64,000 nucleotides of DNA, from contig CAWCQQ010000001.1 of assembly GCA_963797675.1 (NCBI GenBank), forward strand, positions 62,001 through 126,000, read 5' to 3'. Shown piece after piece: positions 17,719-26,917 of the stretch. Made by a program: the position numbers and the translations under genes. The notes under the pieces are model-generated. The model was not told the DNA's origin, made no database searches, and saw nothing but the letters and a program-made list of their open reading frames with translations. Positions within the stretch are counted from its first letter, which is position 1; each line of letters starts with the position of its first letter. Source of the stretch: DASQPR01 sp963797675 (GTDB taxonomy: Bacteria; Actinomycetota; Actinomycetes; Mycobacteriales; Micromonosporaceae).

Positions 17719-18178
17719 CTGCGGGGGGCTCCTGGTCCGTCAAGCGCCCGATCGGCGCGTTGCCGGACAGTGTGGCACGCAGCGGCCAACCGTGACATCC
17801 CCCGCCGATCCGTGACCTCCGCCCCCGCCAGCGCCGCCGCGTCCCGCTCGCCACACCGTCCTCCATACCCGCGCCGCCGCATCCACCCACGCCGCCAGCG
17901 TCTCCCCGACGGCACCACCAACGGACCGACGATCTTTGAGTAGCCTGCGAGGGCTCCGGGACGTACGGCGGTCCGGAAGGATGCCCGGGGGACGCCACGA
18001 GTGAACGCCGGCCGCCAGCCGACGTTGACCGGCACGTGGTTGACCAGTGGGATGGTCGGCAGGCTGCCCTCGCAGCGCGCCTACCACTCTGGACTCACAT
18101 ACGGTGCAGAGCGGTAGGGCCCGGCAGAGACCCACAACCTGCAGAGACTCCCTCCAACCGGAGAGACTCCGGACCGTG
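17719..18178 (-). other. 460-base intergenic stretch, no gene recognised
   Basis: This separates the DUF4173 start from the end of the sugar transferase. Short open frames on both strands translate to Arg/Gly-rich strings without family features, so I do not call a gene. The only structure found is the short hairpin at 18158-18172. The DUF4173 promoter is expected near 17.75-17.9 kb on the minus strand, but no confident -10/-35 pair is visible. Confidence 0.5.
18158..18172 (-). terminator. Short hairpin after the sugar transferase gene
   Basis: CCGGAG-AGA-CTCCGG forms a perfect 6-base stem with a 3-base loop, seven bases beyond the stop codon of the upstream gene. There is no U-tract, so it is a weak terminator candidate or an RNA 3'-end stabiliser. 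Confidence 0.4.
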
Positions 18179-19924
18179 TCAGTAAGCGCCCTTGCTCCGC
18201 AGCACGACACCGACCGTGCGCCAGAGAATCGTCAGGTCGAACGCGAGCGACCAGTTGTCGACGTAGTAGAGGTCCAGCCGGACCGCATCGTCCCAGGAGA
18301 GGTCGGATCGGCCGGACACCTGCCACAGGCCGGTCATCCCGGGGCGGACCAGCAACCGGCGGCGTACGTCACCGAGGAAGTCACCGTCTTCGGCGGGCAA
18401 CGGCCGAGGTCCGACCAGCGACATATCCCCGAACAGTACGTTCAGCAGCTGCGGCAGCTCATCCAGCGAACTCGACCGGAGCCACTGACCGACCCGGAAC
18501 ACCCGAGGGTCGCGCTTCATCTTGAAGAGCATGCCGTCGCTCTCGTTGAGCTGGTCGAGCTTTGCCTTGCGCTCTTCGGCGTCGACGTACATCGTGCGGA
18601 ACTTCCATACCGAGAAGATCTTGCCTTCCCGGCCGGTCCGGCGCTGCCGGAAGAAGATCGGGCCCGGGTCGGACACCCTGATCGACAGCGCGATCAGCAG
18701 GAAGAGCGGCGACGCGATCAGCAGACCGACCGCTGCGAGGAACCGGTCCATCACGTTCTTGACCAGCCAGGACACGCCGGCGAGCTTGGGCTCCTCGACG
18801 TAGAGCAGCGGCAGGCCCTCGACCGGCCGGATGTGCACGCGAGGTCCGGCAATATCCGTCAGCTGTGGTGCCACGACCAGGTCGACGCCGGTGCCTTCCA
18901 ACTGCCAGGCGAGGCGCCGCAGGTCGGATCGATCGCCGGAGGCCGAACCGCAGACCGCGACCGTGTCGGCACCGATCTCCTGCACGAGCGACATGATGTC
19001 GCGGTTCGCGTACACCGGAACCGGAACCGGGCGCCTTGAGTTCAGGCCGCGACCGTCGGTGAGGTGGATGGCGACCGGCACCATGCCCGAGTGCATGGTC
19101 CGCGTGATCGCCTTGTGCACCTCGAGCGATTCGGACAGCGTGCCGATCAGCAGCAGCCGGTGGCTCGCGCCGCCGCGGCCGCGGATGAGGTGCAGGATCC
19201 GGCGAGCGGCAAAGCGGACAATCAGCACGTAAATCAGCGCGCCGCCGAGCGCCATGCCCACGCCGACCCGGGACAGGCCGTTATGACCCTTCGCCGCGGC
19301 GGTCGTGAATGCGAGGAACGAGACGAGCGCCAGAGCCGTGACCGAGGCCCGGATCACCCGTTTGAACTCGTCGGTTCCCATGCCGAGATAGCGCCGGTCA
19401 TATGCGCCGTGTGCCCACAGCACCGCGATCCAGCCGAGCGGGATCAGCGCGTACACCAGCGTGCCGAACGCGAGCGGGGAACCGTAGTCGCTCCGGAAGC
19501 CGCTCATGCTGTCGCCGACCAGCCACAGCGCGGTCGCGTCGGCCAGCACGATGCAGACGAAATCCGCGATCAAAAGACCGGCGGTGTACGGCCGGTGCCA
19601 GGTCGCGAGCCGATGGTGGCGGGACCACGCCGCGTTGCGGGGTACGCCGCTCGGAGCCGGTTGCGGTGGTTCGAGACCGCCATCGGCCGAGAGGGATGAC
19701 ACGCCGTTCATCGGCCTCCGGGCGGGCTGCGTCGTCGTTGGCGGCTGGAGGCTCGTCGTCACCTGTGGTGTGTCCTCCCGTGCCGAGCCGATGGTTGCCG
19801 AGCCGTCAGGTACGAAGCTCATCCGACCGGCGACGAAAGTGCCAGCCGGTCCATCGAACGATTGTCTGTGCTCGTCTACATCGGAGAGCACCGACCAGCC
19901 CACTGGGGACGTCGAGTCTTCCAC
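18179..19924 (-). CDS. Polyprenyl glycosylphosphotransferase (exopolysaccharide initiating enzyme)
   Basis: A 581-residue enzyme that transfers a sugar-1-phosphate from a nucleotide sugar to a polyprenyl phosphate, starting a surface polysaccharide repeat. After a disordered N-terminus (about 90 residues) come four membrane helices (about 110-235) and a Rossmann-like CoA_binding_3 region with LLLIGTLSES. One more helix (MDRFLAAVGLLIASPLFLLI) leads to the catalytic domain: DPGPIFFRQRRTGREG, SVWKFRTM, DELPQLLNVLFGDMSLVGPRP and RPGMTGLWQVSGRS. All hallmark residues are present. No large polysaccharide cluster surrounds it, though glycosyltransferase and LCP genes are close. Confidence 0.92.
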   Translation of the reverse strand: MEDSTSPVGWSVLSDVDEHRQSFDGPAGTFVAGRMSFVPDGSATIGSAREDTPQVTTSLQPPTTTQPARRPMNGVSSLSADGGLEPPQPAPSGVPRNAAWSRHHRLATWHRPYTAGLLIADFVCIVLADATALWLVGDSMSGFRSDYGSPLAFGTLVYALIPLGWIAVLWAHGAYDRRYLGMGTDEFKRVIRASVTALALVSFLAFTTAAAKGHNGLSRVGVGMALGGALIYVLIVRFAARRILHLIRGRGGASHRLLLIGTLSESLEVHKAITRTMHSGMVPVAIHLTDGRGLNSRRPVPVPVYANRDIMSLVQEIGADTVAVCGSASGDRSDLRRLAWQLEGTGVDLVVAPQLTDIAGPRVHIRPVEGLPLLYVEEPKLAGVSWLVKNVMDRFLAAVGLLIASPLFLLIALSIRVSDPGPIFFRQRRTGREGKIFSVWKFRTMYVDAEERKAKLDQLNESDGMLFKMKRDPRVFRVGQWLRSSSLDELPQLLNVLFGDMSLVGPRPLPAEDGDFLGDVRRRLLVRPGMTGLWQVSGRSDLSWDDAVRLDLYYVDNWSLAFDLTILWRTVGVVLRSKGAY

Positions 19925-20095
19925 GGTGAACTCAGTGTGCCATTGATCAGGTCTGAACGATGTCGACAGGGGGACAGTAGTGCGCGGATCGCGGCGTGTC
20001 GAGACGCGGGCTCGTCACTCTCCGCGACGTGCGGGATGCCGAAGCCGCCGGAAATGCTCTACGTATTCGGTCGTTCACGACTCGTTAAGCCGATT

Positions 20096-20953
20096 TCAAC
20101 GGATCAGCCGGGAAAGTCGGCGGTCGGCCAGCGGTTTCCCACCCGTCTGACAGGTCGGGCAGTACTGAAAGTTGGAATCCGCGTACGAAACTTCCCGTAC
20201 GGTGTCTCCGCAAACCGGACACGGCAGCCCAGTCCGGGCGTGAACCTGCAGGCCGGAGCGCTTCTCGCCCTTCAACGTCGCGGCCTTCTGCCCGACCGAG
20301 CGCTCGACCGCATTCGTCAGGATCTCGCGAGTCGCCGCGTACAGGCGGTCGAACTGCTCGGCCGTGAGCCGATCGGTGATCGCGAACGGCGAAAGATGCG
20401 CGGCGTGCAAGATCTCATCCGAGTACGCGTTCCCGATGCCGGCGAGCACGTCCTGCTCTTTGATCACGCCCTTGATCTGCCCGCGGCGACCACGCAGTGC
20501 GGTTTCGAACTGCTCACGGGAGACACCGAGCGCATCCGGGCCGAGACGGGACACACCGGGCACCTCGGACGCGGAGCGGACCAGGTAGACGGAGAGCTTC
20601 TTCTGCGTACCCGCTTCGGTCAGATCGAAGCCGGAGCCGTCGTCGAGCCGCACGCGGAGCGCGATCGGTCCCTTTCCCGGACGCAGCGGCGCCGGCGCGA
20701 GCGCGTCGCGATAGTGCAGCCACCCGGCCCGCGCAAGATGGATGACCAGATGCAGCTCGTCGCCGACATGAATGTCGAGGAACTTGCCGTGCCGGCTCGC
20801 ACCGGTGATCTTCTGGCCGTGCGCAGCGGTCAGCGGCGGATCGAACGTTTTCAGCGCGCTGATCGCGGCCGCGTCGATCCGCTCGATCACGTGGCCGACC
20901 GCCCGCTCCCGAACATACGCGGCGAGCGCTTCAACCTCAGGCAACTCAGGCAT
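20096..20953 (-). CDS. Formamidopyrimidine-DNA glycosylase family protein
   Basis: A 285-residue Fpg/Nei DNA repair glycosylase that excises oxidised bases and nicks the site. The mature N-terminus is PELPEVEALAAYV, where Pro2 is the catalytic nucleophile and Glu3 the helper. The H2TH region contains IKGVIKEQDVLAGIGNAYSDEIL with the Asn that contacts the phosphate. The C-terminal zinc finger is CPVCGDTV ... YCPTCQTGG. The loop before the finger (GEKRSGLQVHARTG) differs from classical MutM, which fits an actinobacterial Fpg-like paralogue. The 8-oxoG versus Nei-type substrate preference is not resolved here. Confidence 0.92.
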   Translation of the reverse strand: MPELPEVEALAAYVRERAVGHVIERIDAAAISALKTFDPPLTAAHGQKITGASRHGKFLDIHVGDELHLVIHLARAGWLHYRDALAPAPLRPGKGPIALRVRLDDGSGFDLTEAGTQKKLSVYLVRSASEVPGVSRLGPDALGVSREQFETALRGRRGQIKGVIKEQDVLAGIGNAYSDEILHAAHLSPFAITDRLTAEQFDRLYAATREILTNAVERSVGQKAATLKGEKRSGLQVHARTGLPCPVCGDTVREVSYADSNFQYCPTCQTGGKPLADRRLSRLIR

Positions 20954-20985
20954 GCTCTCCAGTCTGCCGTAGGGTGGGCCACGCT

Positions 20986-22153
20986 ATGAAGGTCCTCATC
21001 GCACACAATCGATACTCCTCGGCGCAGCCGTCCGGGGAGAACAACATCGTGGACGCCGAGATGGCCCAGCTCCGGGCCGCCGGCGTCGACGTGGTTCCGT
21101 TCATCCGGTCGTCCGACGAGATCTCCGGCATGTCCGCGCCGCGCAAGCTCCTGCTCGCCGCGTCGCCGCTGTACGCACACGATGCCCAGCGCCAGCTCGC
21201 CGCACTGATCGAAGCCGAGCGTCCGGACGTCATGCATCTGCACAACCCGTACCCCCTGCTTTCGCCGTTTGTGATCCGGACCGCGCACGCCCACGGCCTT
21301 CCGGTGATCCAGACGATCCACAACTACCGCCATGTCTGTGCCGCGGCCACGTTCTTCCGTGACGGGCAGGATTGCCATGACTGCGTCGGCCTGCGGTTTC
21401 CGATGCCGGCGATCAAGCACAAGTGCTACCGAGGCTCGACCGCGCAATCGGTGATCATGGCGACCACGCTGACCGCGCATCGCGGGACCTGGCACGACGT
21501 CGACCGGTTCATCGCGCTGACCGGCGGCATCGCCGACTACCTGCGCGAATTCGGCATCGCCGAGGACCGCATCTCGATCAAGCCGAACTCCACGCCCGAT
21601 CCGGGACCGGTCGCGCCGATCGGTGACGGCTTCCTGTTCGTCGGCCGCCTCAGTGCGGAGAAGGGTCTGTCGCTGCTGCTGGACGCGTGGCGCCGGCATC
21701 CGGACGGCGCAAACGGGACGTTGCGGATCATCGGTGACGGCGAACTGCGGGATCTGGCCACCGCGGCCGCCGCCGAACGCGCGCGACATCGCGTTCGACG
21801 GCCCCACAAGTGCTGAGGGGGTACGCGCAGCCATGCGCTCCACGGCCGTCGTGATCTCCGCGTCGGTGTGGCAGGAGCCGCTGTCCGGCGTCGTGATCGA
21901 GGCGCTCGCGAACGGCCGTCCGGTGCTCGGCACCGCGATGGGCGGCACCCCCTATCTGATCGGGCCGGCCGGCTGGACCGTCGAGCCGACCGCCGATACG
22001 CTCGCCGCAGCGCTGCCGACTGCACGTGCCGGGGCAGCAGCGCTGGCACCGGTTGCGCGGGCACGCTACGAGGAGATGTTCACACCGGCCACGGTGCTGG
22101 AGCAGCTCGTGAAGATCTACGCCGACACCGCGGCGCTCGGCGTCCGTCGATAA
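20986..22153 (+). CDS. GT4-type glycosyltransferase, one frame break
   Basis: After removing one base near 21782 the gene encodes about 388 residues of a GT-B fold glycosyltransferase. The N-terminal domain begins MKVLIAHNRYSSAQPSGENN, has VMHLHNPYPLLSP, and carries a Cys-rich loop (FRDGQDCHDCVG ... KHKCYRG) seen in this subgroup. The C-terminal domain has FLFVGRLSAEKGLSLLLDAW, IIGDGEL, the break, then SASVWQEPLSGVVIEALANG, which holds the sugar-nucleotide Glu pair, and GTPYLIG. An AGGGTGGG ribosome-binding site supports the ATG at 20986. The acceptor is unknown; the neighbourhood suggests envelope glycan synthesis. Confidence 0.88.
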
Positions 22154-22209
22154 CCGGTCATCGCAAGCGGGGTATTTGTGGGATTTGCTGACACTAAGGT
22201 GACGAAATC

Positions 22210-22947
22210 GTGAACGCTGAGCCAACCACCGCCACCTTTTACGCGAAGAACCGTGGCGGCGGGCTGATGACCGAAGCCGTCGATCAACACATCGGCGCCC
22301 GCTTCGCGCTCGCCGCGTACCGGATCGGCCTCGCCCCGACCGCACTCACGCTGCTGAACCTGCTGATCGGGCTGGGGACGTCGATCGCCGTCACCGCGCT
22401 CGCGCCGGCGCTGCAGGACGGTCGCGTCTCGGCACTCGCCGTCGGCCTGTCCGCGCTCGTCCTCTGGCACGTCGCGTACGCATTCGACTGCGCCGACGGC
22501 CAGCTTGCCCGAGTCGCCGGGCAGGCCAGCGCGGCCGGCGCCCGGATCGACATCCTGTGCGACGTCGCCACCCAGATCGCGCTCGTGTCGGCGGTCAGCG
22601 CGGTGGCGGTCCGCTACCACCCGACCACGCCGACCTGGTTCGTCGCCACGTTCGCCGGGTGCTGGTTGATCAACCTGGTGACATCGGTGCTGGCGAAGGA
22701 CGACAGCTCGCAGAGTCTGATCACATCCCGCTCGCCGATCGTCCGGATGATCAAACTTTCTCGCGACTTCAGCGTGATGATCACGCTGATCGCGCTCGTG
22801 ATCGCGTTCGTGCCACGTTGGTCGGTCTGGCTCATGGTCGCGTTCACCGCCGTCAACGGTCTTTTCCTGCTGGCGAGCATCGCGGCAACCGCCCGCGAAG
22901 GGATGAAGGTGACCGCAGCAACACTGAATCCGACAAAAGACCACTAG
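22210..22947 (+). CDS. CDP-alcohol phosphatidyltransferase family membrane enzyme
   Basis: A 245-residue integral membrane enzyme that joins a CDP-linked donor to an alcohol acceptor. The metal-binding signature D-x2-D-G-x2-A-R-x8-G-x3-D-x3-D is complete in DCADGQLARVAGQASAAGA followed by RIDILCD (about residues 97-122). Six hydrophobic segments are apparent. The GTG start has AAGGTG upstream. Placement after a GT4 glycosyltransferase and sugar-phosphate transferase hints at a phospholipid-like or polyol-phosphate product, but phosphatidylinositol-type synthesis cannot be excluded. The acceptor is not readable from the sequence. Confidence 0.9.
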   Translation: MNAEPTTATFYAKNRGGGLMTEAVDQHIGARFALAAYRIGLAPTALTLLNLLIGLGTSIAVTALAPALQDGRVSALAVGLSALVLWHVAYAFDCADGQLARVAGQASAAGARIDILCDVATQIALVSAVSAVAVRYHPTTPTWFVATFAGCWLINLVTSVLAKDDSSQSLITSRSPIVRMIKLSRDFSVMITLIALVIAFVPRWSVWLMVAFTAVNGLFLLASIAATAREGMKVTAATLNPTKDH

Positions 22948-22999
22948 ATCTGCCGACAAACTATTGAGAGTTGCCTCCGAGCGCGCGAGGATGACCGTA

Positions 23000-23017
23000 C
23001 TGTCCTGGTTCGGACAG
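23000..23017. promoter_or_regulatory. Dyad upstream of the CBS gene
   Basis: CTGTCC-N6-GGACAG is a perfect 6-base inverted repeat whose right arm ends 34 bases before the ATG of the CBS protein. It could be an operator or a small leader hairpin. No matching second site was found nearby. Confidence 0.3.
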
Positions 23018-23051
23018 GTTGGTTGCCGCAACGGAGAGGCGATGAAGCGCC

Positions 23052-23465
23052 ATGCATGTACGTGACGCGATGAGCACGGCCGTTCTGATGGTCGGACCGG
23101 AACACACGATCCGCCAGGTGGCACAACTCATGACCACGCGACGGGTCGGCTCCGCGGTGGTCAGCGATCCCGACTCGGCCGGCATGGGGATCCTGACCGA
23201 ACGTGACGTGCTGAACGTAATCGGGCGCGGCTTGGATCCGGACATTGAGCGCGCGACCAACCATTTGACCTGGGACGTCGTGTACGCAGGTCCGCAGTGG
23301 ACACTCGACGAAGCGGCGGCCGCGATGATCCGCGGCGGGTTCCGGCACCTGGTTGTGATGGAGGACGACGATGTCCTCGGCGTGATCTCGGTCCGCGACA
23401 TCATCGGAGCCTGGAGCGATGACCGGCAACGGGCGACTCAAATGGTGGACATCACGCGCGCCTGA
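23052..23465 (+). CDS. Two-CBS-domain protein
   Basis: A 137-residue protein made of a Bateman pair. The first CBS begins VRDAMSTAVLMVGPEHTIRQVAQLMTT (residues 3-29, quoted here in part) and continues RVGSAVVSD ... GILTERDVL. The second has WTLDEAAAAMIRGGFRHLVVM and LGVISVRDIIGAW. Such free-standing pairs bind adenine nucleotides or related ligands and act as energy sensors or regulators of unknown partners. A GGAGAGGCG-type ribosome-binding site precedes the ATG. It is 36 bases from the following aminotransferase gene and could share its transcript. Confidence 0.9.
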   Translation: MHVRDAMSTAVLMVGPEHTIRQVAQLMTTRRVGSAVVSDPDSAGMGILTERDVLNVIGRGLDPDIERATNHLTWDVVYAGPQWTLDEAAAAMIRGGFRHLVVMEDDDVLGVISVRDIIGAWSDDRQRATQMVDITRA

Positions 23466-23501
23466 TTCGGCGCTCGGAGACCACGTCCGTAGGCTTACGC
23501 C

Positions 23502-24599
23502 ATGACCGCTGAGCAGCTGATCTCATTTGCCCGTGGCGCTCCGTCGCTCGACATCATCGACATCGCCGGCCTGAAGGCGGCCGCCGGTCGCGCGTTCGAT
23601 CTCGATCCGGCCGGCGTCACCGCCTACGGCACCGCCGTCGGCTACGTTCCGCTCCGCGCCTGGATCGCGGCCAAGCACGGCGTCGATGCCGAGAACGTGA
23701 TCGTCATGAACGGTTCGCTGGAAGCGGATGCGTTCGTGTTCGAGCACTTCGTCAAGCCGGGCGATGCGGTCATCGTGGAGAAGCCGACGTACGACCGGAC
23801 GCTCCTCAGCCTGCGGGAACGCGGCGCCGTGGTGCATCAGGTCACGCTCGACGCGCACGGCATCGACACGGACGAGTTGCGTGCCCTGCTCGAATCCGGC
23901 GTCCGGCCGACGCTCGCGCACATCATCCCGAACTTCCAGAACCCGGCCGGCGTCACGCTGTCCGCCGAGCGGCGTACGGCGCTTCTGGCGCTGGCGAAGG
24001 AGTTCGGCTTCACGATCTTCGAGGACGACCCGTACGCCGATGTCCGGTTCCGTGGCGAGAAGCTGGCGAGCATGCTCTCGCAGGACACCGACGGCGTCGT
24101 CGTGCACGCGAGTTCGTTCACGAAGACGGTCTGCCCCGGCGTACGTGTCGGATATCTGGTCGGGCCCAAGCCGTTCATCGCCACGCTCGTCAAGCGGGCG
24201 ACGAACCGCTACATCTCGCCCGGCATGTTCTCGCAGGCGACCGTCCACCAGTTCTGTGTCTCGGGTGACATCGACCGCTCGATCAAGACGGTCTGCGCGG
24301 CGCTCGGCGAGCGTGCGACCATCCTCGGCGAGTCGCTGCGCAAGCACATCCCCGGCGTGCAGTTCACCGAGCCGGACGGTGGCTACTTCCTCTGGATCGA
24401 CCTGCCGGACGACGTCGATGTCGACAAGCTGTTCCCGGCTGCCGCCGCGCGCAACGTGGCGATCGTCAAGGGCAGCGACTTCCTGATCGAGGGCGGCCAC
24501 CACTCGCTACGGCTGGCCTTCTCGGCCGTCACCGTCGACCAGATCGACGAGGGCGTACGCCGGCTCGCCGCCGCGATCGACGAGGTCCGCGGCGCCTGA
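23502..24599 (+). CDS. PLP-dependent aminotransferase (class I/II, ARO8/MocR-like)
   Basis: A 365-residue fold-type I aminotransferase. Landmarks are the N-terminal ISFARGAPSLD, the cofactor pocket VIVMNGSLEADAFVFEHFVKPGD, the aspartate/tyrosine segment FTIFEDDPYADVRF that holds the pyridine ring, and the Schiff-base lysine in HASSFTKTVCPGVRVGYLVGP. The substrate-carboxylate Arg is in SLRLAFSAV. There is no DNA-binding N-terminus, so it is an enzyme rather than a MocR regulator. Aromatic, branched-chain or 2-aminoadipate substrates are all seen in this group. A strong terminator follows the stop codon. Confidence 0.9.
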   Translation: MTAEQLISFARGAPSLDIIDIAGLKAAAGRAFDLDPAGVTAYGTAVGYVPLRAWIAAKHGVDAENVIVMNGSLEADAFVFEHFVKPGDAVIVEKPTYDRTLLSLRERGAVVHQVTLDAHGIDTDELRALLESGVRPTLAHIIPNFQNPAGVTLSAERRTALLALAKEFGFTIFEDDPYADVRFRGEKLASMLSQDTDGVVVHASSFTKTVCPGVRVGYLVGPKPFIATLVKRATNRYISPGMFSQATVHQFCVSGDIDRSIKTVCAALGERATILGESLRKHIPGVQFTEPDGGYFLWIDLPDDVDVDKLFPAAAARNVAIVKGSDFLIEGGHHSLRLAFSAVTVDQIDEGVRRLAAAIDEVRGA

Positions 24600-24615
24600 C
24601 ACGACGCTTCATGGA

Positions 24616-24649
24616 CGGCGCCGGGTGGATCTCCACCCGGCGCCGTTTT
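24616..24649 (+). terminator. Intrinsic terminator after the aminotransferase gene
   Basis: CGGCGCCGGGTGGA (24616-24629) pairs perfectly with TCCACCCGGCGCCG (24632-24645), followed by TTTT. It starts 17 bases after the stop codon. The drawn pairing leaves a 2-base loop, so in practice a few inner pairs open. Confidence 0.85.
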
Positions 24650-24719
24650 CACGTCCGGTTCAAACCACCGGCGTAACCTGTCCCCGACAGCGCGACGCGA
24701 CAAGTTGAAGGGGGACACG

Positions 24720-25829
24720 ATGGCGGAACTGCAGGATCATCGAGGTCTCGGCCTGACCCGGGCGATCAAGACGGTGACCCGGATCCTCGGCACCCCGCCG
24801 CGAAGTCCCCGCTCCGATCGCAACAGTGATCACAACGCAATCGTCGACTGCGGCGTCTACATCGGGGGCCAGCGCACGACGCGCACCTGGGACTACGCCG
24901 CGGCGTGGGACGTGGTCCGGCGTACCCCCCATGCTTTTCTGTGGTTGGGTCTTCACGAACCGAGCGCCGAGCAGCTGAACGACATCGCGAGCACGTTCGA
25001 ATTGCACGAGTTGCCGGTCGAGGACGCGCTGCAGGGCTTGCAACGACCCAAGATCGAGCGGTACGGCGCGATGACGTTCGCCGCGCTCCGGACCGTGCAG
25101 TACGTCGAGCATTCCGAGCTGACCGAGAACTCGGAGATCGTCGAGACCGGCCACGTGATGATGTTCCTGAGCAACTCGTTCGTGATTACCGTCCGGCACG
25201 GTACGCCGACCGAACTCGGCACGCTGCGATCCGATCTGGAGGCGAAGCCGGAACTCCTGGCGCAGGGCCCGTGGGCGGTTGCACACGCGGTCTACGACCG
25301 GGTCGTCGACTCCTACGTCGAGACGGCCGGCGAGATCCAGCATGACATCGACGAACTCGAGGACATGGTGTTCTCGCGCGACCGGCAAGGCCCGATCCAG
25401 CGCATTTACCAGCTGAAGCGTGAGCTGGTCGAGTTCAAGCGCGCGGTGCTGCCGCTGACCCGCCCGGTGATCGACATCGTCAGCGGCCAGATCCCGGACG
25501 TCGCACCGGAGTTGCGGCGCTACTTCCGGGACGTCAACGACCATCTCACCCGTACGGTCGACCAGGTTCAGTCGTTCGACGATCTGCTGAACTCGATCCT
25601 GCAGGCGCGGCTCGCCCAGGTCTCGGTCGATCAGAACAACGACATGCGCAAGATCGCGGCCTGGGCCGGTATCGCGGCGGTCTGGACGGCGGTGGCCGGC
25701 ATCTATGGCATGAACTTCAAATACATCCCGGAACTCAACTGGAAGTACAGCTATCCCACGGTATTGGTGGTCTGTCTCGCGGCATCGATCGTGCTCTACC
25801 GGCAGTTCCGAAAATCCAACTGGCTCTAG
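24720..25829 (+). CDS. corA: CorA-type magnesium transporter
   Basis: A 369-residue pentameric Mg2+ (and Co2+) channel subunit. The large cytoplasmic N-terminal domain has FLWLGLHEPS and the acidic helix ELPVEDALQ. A long helical region (DIDELEDMVFSRDR through LNSILQARLAQVSVDQNND) leads to the first membrane helix. The pore-mouth YGMNF signature (GMN motif) sits just after that helix, and the second membrane helix is near the C-terminus (YPTVLVVCLAASIVLY), ending in basic residues. The ATG at 24720 is favoured by a GAAGGGGGA ribosome-binding site. It has its own upstream and downstream terminators and so looks monocistronic. Confidence 0.95.
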   Translation: MAELQDHRGLGLTRAIKTVTRILGTPPRSPRSDRNSDHNAIVDCGVYIGGQRTTRTWDYAAAWDVVRRTPHAFLWLGLHEPSAEQLNDIASTFELHELPVEDALQGLQRPKIERYGAMTFAALRTVQYVEHSELTENSEIVETGHVMMFLSNSFVITVRHGTPTELGTLRSDLEAKPELLAQGPWAVAHAVYDRVVDSYVETAGEIQHDIDELEDMVFSRDRQGPIQRIYQLKRELVEFKRAVLPLTRPVIDIVSGQIPDVAPELRRYFRDVNDHLTRTVDQVQSFDDLLNSILQARLAQVSVDQNNDMRKIAAWAGIAAVWTAVAGIYGMNFKYIPELNWKYSYPTVLVVCLAASIVLYRQFRKSNWL

Positions 25830-25832
25830 ACA

Positions 25833-25867
25833 CGAAGCGGGCGGACCCATCGGGTCCGCCCGCTTCG
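25833..25867. terminator. Bidirectional terminator between corA and the convergent gene
   Basis: A perfect 16-base inverted repeat, CGAAGCGGGCGGACCC (25833-25848), ATC loop, GGGTCCGCCCGCTTCG (25852-25867). It fills the gap between two convergent stop codons (25829 and 25875), so it can serve both strands. Confidence 0.88.
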
Positions 25868-25874
25868 TCGATAC

Positions 25875-26783
25875 CTACATGCGTCCGTTCTTGGCAGACC
25901 TGATCAAGTCATCGACCTCGTCGTCGACGCGGGCGCCGCCACGCGTGTTCGTGCTGGATCCACCGGAGTGGGATGTCGCGTTGTACTTCGCCTCCGCCTT
26001 GTCGGTCATGTGGGCGGCACCCTCATTGACCTTGTCGGATGCCTTGTCGACGGCCTTATCCGCCTTGTCGTCCATCGAGTCGTCCGGAGGAGCGGTCGCC
26101 TCGTGAATCCGGTTGCGGACCGTCTCGACGGCCGACTTGGCGTGCCCCTTCGTCCAGGTCGTCGCCTTGGTCACCGCGCCGGCGTCGTCGGTCAGGTCGG
26201 CCGTCCTGTCCGAGGTCTTGTCACCGAACGACTTCGTGCTGGTCGCGCCGGCGTCCATGAACGACGAGGCGTCTGAGCGGAGGCTGCCCGGTTCGTACTC
26301 GGCCCACTTCGCCCGCGTCCGGCGCCGCGCCACGAGCGCGCCGGCCGCACCCACCGCCACACCCGTGGCGAGCAGCGCATAGAGCCCGGTGTGGCTGGGC
26401 GTTTCGGTCTCCGTCGTGGTCGACGAGAACGCAATCACCTTTGGTGCCTTTTCGTCCTTTTTTGGCTTGCGCTTCGCGTCGAGCATTCCAGCGCGGATCG
26501 ACCCCTGCTTCGCTGCGTCGGCGAGCGGGCTGAACGCCGCAATCGTCGAATCCCAGCCCTGTGACGCCGCGGTTGTTACGCGGCCGGCGGCGGGCTTCAT
26601 AAAGCCGCGCGCCGAATCGGTCTTGTTCATCGCCGAGTCCTTTACGTTTCCGATCGAGGGCCCCACGGTCGCTCCGAGGCCGCCGGCGGCGTGTGCCGCT
26701 GCCTGCTTCAAGAGATCCATACTCGCCCCGAATTCGGCACGGACCAGGTCCCGCCTGGTCTTCACGTGACGCCGACCAAACAC
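25875..26783 (-). CDS. Membrane-anchored helical protein upstream of the cyclophilin gene
   Basis: A 302-residue protein with no named domain recognised. The GTG start has a fine GGAGGTGGGGGC ribosome-binding site. Residues 20-130 are Ala/Lys/Ser-rich and helical. One membrane helix at about 135-155 (LYALLATGVAVGAAGALVA) is followed by RRRTRAKWAEYEPG. The C-terminal half is a charged, repetitive helix-forming tail (ASDKVNEGAAHMTDKAEAKYN) resembling late-embryogenesis-like or apolipoprotein-like amphipathic repeats. By position (beside ppi and rhomboid) it resembles the DUF5324-type proteins of streptomycetes, but that is inference from context. Confidence 0.7.
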   Translation of the reverse strand: MFGRRHVKTRRDLVRAEFGASMDLLKQAAAHAAGGLGATVGPSIGNVKDSAMNKTDSARGFMKPAAGRVTTAASQGWDSTIAAFSPLADAAKQGSIRAGMLDAKRKPKKDEKAPKVIAFSSTTTETETPSHTGLYALLATGVAVGAAGALVARRRTRAKWAEYEPGSLRSDASSFMDAGATSTKSFGDKTSDRTADLTDDAGAVTKATTWTKGHAKSAVETVRNRIHEATAPPDDSMDDKADKAVDKASDKVNEGAAHMTDKAEAKYNATSHSGGSSTNTRGGARVDDEVDDLIRSAKNGRM

Positions 26784-26917
26784 GTGCCCCCACCTCCGCT
26801 GTGCGAATTGGTCTCACTGGTGTTCCTAGGCCATCGTGCCCCCTCTGGCCTCCCGATATGGCCAGAACGGACAAGTGGCAGGATTGCGATGAGACATTCG
26901 CCAAACAAGGAGTCACT

